Assembly: GCA_035525785.1 (NCBI GenBank)
Contig: DATLDQ010000001.1
Span: 23,519 to 87,518, forward strand
DNA from: CADEED01 sp035525785
Lineage (GTDB): Bacteria > Pseudomonadota > Gammaproteobacteria > Steroidobacterales > Steroidobacteraceae
Reading direction: 5' to 3'
DNA: 64,000 nucleotides
Positions 61,077-64,000 of the stretch are shown here, piece by piece (positions within the stretch are counted from its first letter, which is position 1; every line of letters starts with the position of its first letter). The notes beneath the pieces were generated by a model. It was not told the origin of the DNA. It ran no database searches and saw only the letters and a program-made list of their open reading frames with translations. A program made the position numbers and the translations under genes.

Positions 61077-64000
61077 GTGAAACCTCTCCTTCGCTCCTGC
61101 CTTTCATTGACAGCATTCTTCGCGGCCGCTGTGTTCTGGTCGGGTACCGTTCACGCCGCATCGTTCTACCCGGTTCGCCCGGACGATCCGCAGGCCGTGG
61201 ATTTCAGCCGGGAGGCATTCGGCGCGCACGCCGACGGCGCCGGTGATGATTCCGACGCGCTTCAGCGGGCCATCGATCGGGTGCAGGAGACCACGGGCGC
61301 CGGCGTACTGCTGATTCCCGAGGGTCGCTATCGCCTGAGCAAGACGGTCTACGTCTGGCAGGGCATTCGTCTGCTCGGCTACGGGGCGACGCGACCTGTC
61401 TTCGTGCTTGCCAAGGACACGCCGGGATTTCAGGAAGGCGCCGGCCGCTACATGGTCCACTTCGCTGACAACCGGCCGGATCCCGGTGCACCTGTTGTCG
61501 ATGCCACCGAATTCACCTTCTTCAGTGGCATGAGCAACATCGATTTCGAAGTGCAGGATGGAAACCCGGCGGCAATTGCGGTGCGCTTCCACGTCGCGCA
61601 GCACAGCGAACTCACGCACATGGATTTTAGGATCGGAACCGCGCGCGCCGCGGTGGAGGACATCGGCAACCAGGCGAGCGACATCCATGTCGAGGGCGGG
61701 GAATACGGCATCATCACCAAGCGCACCGCGCCGGTGTGGCAATTCCTGTTGATGGATTCGAGTTTCGAAGGCCAGCGTGCGGCCGCGATCAAAACGCAGG
61801 AAGCCGGTTTCACGCTGATCCGCGTGAGCTTCGCGAACATGCCGGTGGCCCTGCAGATCGCACCCGGAGAAGTGGAGCAGCTGTACGGCCGTGATCTCTC
61901 GATGCGGAACATCCGCGATGCCGCTTTCGTGGCGGGCAATGCGCGCAATGCACACTCCGCGGTGACACTGGTCAACATTGCCTGCAGTGATGTGCCGCAT
62001 TTTTCGGTGGGCGAGAAATCTCTGCAGGCACCCGGCCGCCATTACGTGGTGGATCGTTTTACGCAGGGGCTGATGATCGGCGCGGATGGCCGCGAAAACG
62101 GTATCGCGACGAAACACATGGCACGGGCGCTTGCCCAACCGGCACAGCCGCTCGCAACGGACATCCCGGCAGCCCCTGCCATGGATCAATGGGTGAATGT
62201 CCGTTCGTTGGGTGCCCGGGGTGACGGCCAAACGGATGACACCGAGGCTTTGCTCGCAGCCATCGACAAACATGCGGTGCTGTTCTTTCCGAGCGGTACG
62301 TACCGCGTGAGCCGAACGCTCGCGCTCAAGCCCGATACGGTGTTGATCGGTCTCAACCCGGGCACGACCCAGGTTTCACTGATCGATGGTTCACCCGCCT
62401 TTGGCGGCGAGGGCGCGCCCGTGGGAATCATCGTCGCGCCCAAGGACGGCCGGAACATCGTGCGCGCGCTCGCCATCACGACGGGCAACTCCAATCCGCG
62501 CGCAGCCGGAGTCATCTGGATGGCCGGCAAGAATTCGTTGCTGGACGACGTGTCTTTTCCAGGGCAGCGGTTCTTCGGCTCCGGCTTTCGCGGGTTCAGC
62601 TTCCGTCGACCAACCACACCGCCTGCCGCGGGCGCGTCGCCCGTCCGGCCTAACTTCGGGTTTTCGCCGGCCGCGGCGGATTTGCTCGTCACCAACGGCG
62701 GCGGCGGCATCTTCCGCAACAACTGGCCACACGGCTCGAATGCGAGGATCGGACTTCGCGTGGAGAACACCGACACGCCCGGGAAGATCTACCAGATGTC
62801 GGTCGAGCATCACCTGCGGGTGGAGGCGGAGTTCCACGGTGTGCGCAATTGGGAGATGTATGCGTTCCAGACCGAGGAGGAGAACCCCGCCGGCGCCAAC
62901 GCGTATGCGCTGGATATCGAAGACTCCCGGGAACTGCTGTTCGCCAACACCTACCTGTATCGCGTATCTCGCAATGTGCTGCCCAAGACCTATGCGATCC
63001 TCACGCGGCGCTCCGACGGAATCGCCTTCGAAAACTTGAAAGTGTTCAGCCAGACGCGGCTCGCCTTCGACAACGCCATCTACAACGAGGCCAATGGCGC
63101 CGTCGTGCGTCCGCATTTCTTCACACGCTTCATGGTGAATGCGGGTTCGAAGCCACGAGTCGCCTCGTCTTCGCCCGTATCGTTGTTCGGTCACTCGACG
63201 CTGCAGCTGCTGAAAAGTGGTTTCAGCAACGCTTCGGGCCTGACGATCGACGACGCCGGCACCGCCTTCTTCACCGATGCGGCAAAAGGAAAGATCTACC
63301 GCTGGAACGATGCGAATCGGACCGCCGAGGTGCTGGCGGAAATCCGCGGCCAGCCGCAGGTGCTCGGCTTCGTCGCACCGGACCACCTGCTGGCGATAGC
63401 CAATGAACGCGTCGTCTATCACTTGAGCTCCACCACACAAGGCCCTGCCGAGCCCGTGGCGGAAACGGCTGAAGCCTTGCCGCAGACGACGCTGCTCCTG
63501 CCGGTTGGCCTGCACAACCAGCTCTCCGTGATGCAGGACATGATGGAACGCCGCGGCTACGTCTACCGGCCGCGAAGCAACACCGCGATCGTGAGCGCCG
63601 TGTCGAACGAGCACCGCGGCTATTACTACGCGCCCGGCACCCACACGGCGATCATGGCCGGTGGTACGTGGCGGCCCAACCTGCAGAGCTCGCAACTGGC
63701 GCCGTTCGTATCGGGCACGTCTCACTACCTGACGAGCGAGGATGATGGCCGAACGTACCGCGTGACACTCGAGGCGGATGGCAAGCTCAGCAGTACGGTC
63801 TTCGCCGAGCGTGGCGGCACGGCGGTTGTCACGGATGCTTCCGGCAACGTGTACATCGCCGGTAGTGAGGTCTGGATCTACGACCGCAACGGAAAGCCGG
63901 TGGGCGTCCTCGAAATTCCAGAGCGGCCCGGGAGCCTGGCGTTTGGCGGCGCGGATCGGCGAACGCTGTACATCGCGGCGCGCACGTCGCTGTATTCGAT
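61077..64000 (+). CDS. Exported double beta-helix (pectate-lyase-superfamily) protein fused to an SMP-30-like propeller, 3' end missing
   Basis: 974 codons are visible from GTG 61077 to the window edge with no stop. A signal peptide (LTAFFAAAVFWSGTVHAA) leads to two right-handed beta-helix domains of Pectate_lyase_3 type. Their diagnostic starts are FGAHADGAGDDSDALQRAI near residue 47 and LGARGDGQTDDTEALLAAI near 383. From about residue 710 the sequence changes to propeller-like repeats (ASGLTIDDAGTAFFTDAAKG, GTAVVTDASGNVYIAG). It reaches PGSLAFGGADRRTLYIAART, which matches the end of SMP-30/gluconolactonase domains. It probably binds or cleaves an extracellular polysaccharide. The GTG start is tentative (TTG two codons upstream also fits). 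Confidence 0.85.
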   Translation, partial: MKPLLRSCLSLTAFFAAAVFWSGTVHAASFYPVRPDDPQAVDFSREAFGAHADGAGDDSDALQRAIDRVQETTGAGVLLIPEGRYRLSKTVYVWQGIRLLGYGATRPVFVLAKDTPGFQEGAGRYMVHFADNRPDPGAPVVDATEFTFFSGMSNIDFEVQDGNPAAIAVRFHVAQHSELTHMDFRIGTARAAVEDIGNQASDIHVEGGEYGIITKRTAPVWQFLLMDSSFEGQRAAAIKTQEAGFTLIRVSFANMPVALQIAPGEVEQLYGRDLSMRNIRDAAFVAGNARNAHSAVTLVNIACSDVPHFSVGEKSLQAPGRHYVVDRFTQGLMIGADGRENGIATKHMARALAQPAQPLATDIPAAPAMDQWVNVRSLGARGDGQTDDTEALLAAIDKHAVLFFPSGTYRVSRTLALKPDTVLIGLNPGTTQVSLIDGSPAFGGEGAPVGIIVAPKDGRNIVRALAITTGNSNPRAAGVIWMAGKNSLLDDVSFPGQRFFGSGFRGFSFRRPTTPPAAGASPVRPNFGFSPAAADLLVTNGGGGIFRNNWPHGSNARIGLRVENTDTPGKIYQMSVEHHLRVEAEFHGVRNWEMYAFQTEEENPAGANAYALDIEDSRELLFANTYLYRVSRNVLPKTYAILTRRSDGIAFENLKVFSQTRLAFDNAIYNEANGAVVRPHFFTRFMVNAGSKPRVASSSPVSLFGHSTLQLLKSGFSNASGLTIDDAGTAFFTDAAKGKIYRWNDANRTAEVLAEIRGQPQVLGFVAPDHLLAIANERVVYHLSSTTQGPAEPVAETAEALPQTTLLLPVGLHNQLSVMQDMMERRGYVYRPRSNTAIVSAVSNEHRGYYYAPGTHTAIMAGGTWRPNLQSSQLAPFVSGTSHYLTSEDDGRTYRVTLEADGKLSSTVFAERGGTAVVTDASGNVYIAGSEVWIYDRNGKPVGVLEIPERPGSLAFGGADRRTLYIAARTSLYS

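Noticed and set aside
61104..63725. Minus-strand frames of 389 and 444 codons opposite the beta-helix gene
   Set aside because: The plus strand gives a signal peptide and diagnostic beta-helix and SMP-30 motifs; the antisense frames have none.

Overview
The window looks like chromosomal DNA of a high-GC gammaproteobacterium, most likely in or near Steroidobacterales, Nevskiales or Xanthomonadales. The evidence is the conserved order nrdR-ribD-ribE-ribB-ribH-nusB-thiL, a single-chain 1300-residue PurL, EttA, a DUF1820 protein, a very large TonB-dependent receptor and a tRNA gene with an encoded CCA. The genus-level placement is inference. There are no rRNA genes, CRISPR arrays, insertion sequences or prophage genes, and only one complete tRNA gene.

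Layout. 0-1.4 kb: 3' part of a porin gene. 1.5-8.3 kb: a minus-strand operon for riboflavin and thiamine cofactors plus nusB, ending in a Ser/Thr kinase fused to a cyclic-nucleotide-binding domain. 8.4-17.2 kb: glyA, a histone-deacetylase-fold hydrolase, ettA, a zinc-ribbon protein and purL. 17.4-23.7 kb: a type I secretion operon (ABC exporter, HlyD adaptor, RTX protein) whose substrate carries exact 780-bp tandem repeats. 23.9-27.7 kb: DUF1820, an orphan type VI-type FHA protein (TagH-like), a small acidic protein, and a DGPF protein coupled to an ECF42-type sigma factor. 27.7-28.1 kb: tRNA-Ser(CGA) beside a tRNA-like structured stretch. 28.2-31.5 kb: lytic transglycosylase, tandem DUF1080 protein, YceI, tadA. 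31.7-43.1 kb: a Wsp-like chemosensory operon (CheW, CheR-TPR, CheW, MCP, CheA-REC, CheB) ending in a REC-kinase-REC hybrid, then a second hybrid kinase. 43.1-50.0 kb: DUF72, an EamA transporter, a TonB receptor and a prolyl-4-hydroxylase-like dioxygenase. 50.0-57.6 kb: a thioredoxin-fold lipoprotein, a PadR/permease module with a readable operator-promoter, VOC and aldo-keto reductase genes, a 54-residue membrane protein, two secreted or zinc carboxypeptidase-like genes and a GIY-YIG-like protein. 57.7-64 kb: a TPR-GGDEF cyclase, a nucleoside transporter, and the start of a double beta-helix protein fused to an SMP-30-like propeller that runs off the window.

Many operons are translationally coupled: four-base ATGA, GTGA or TTGA overlaps join nrdR/ribD, ribE/ribB, ribH/nusB, the secretion ABC/HlyD pair, DGPF/sigma, cheR/cheW, cheW/mcp, cheA/cheB, cheB/hybrid kinase and padR/permease. 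Convergent gene ends are closed by palindromes. Two of these are copies of one REP-like element.

The most unusual items are the shared REP-like palindromes, the 260-residue exact tandem repeat in the RTX protein, the D-arm-less tRNA-like fold next to tRNA-Ser, the chemosensory operon with a histidine-kinase output, and the beta-helix/SMP-30 fusion.
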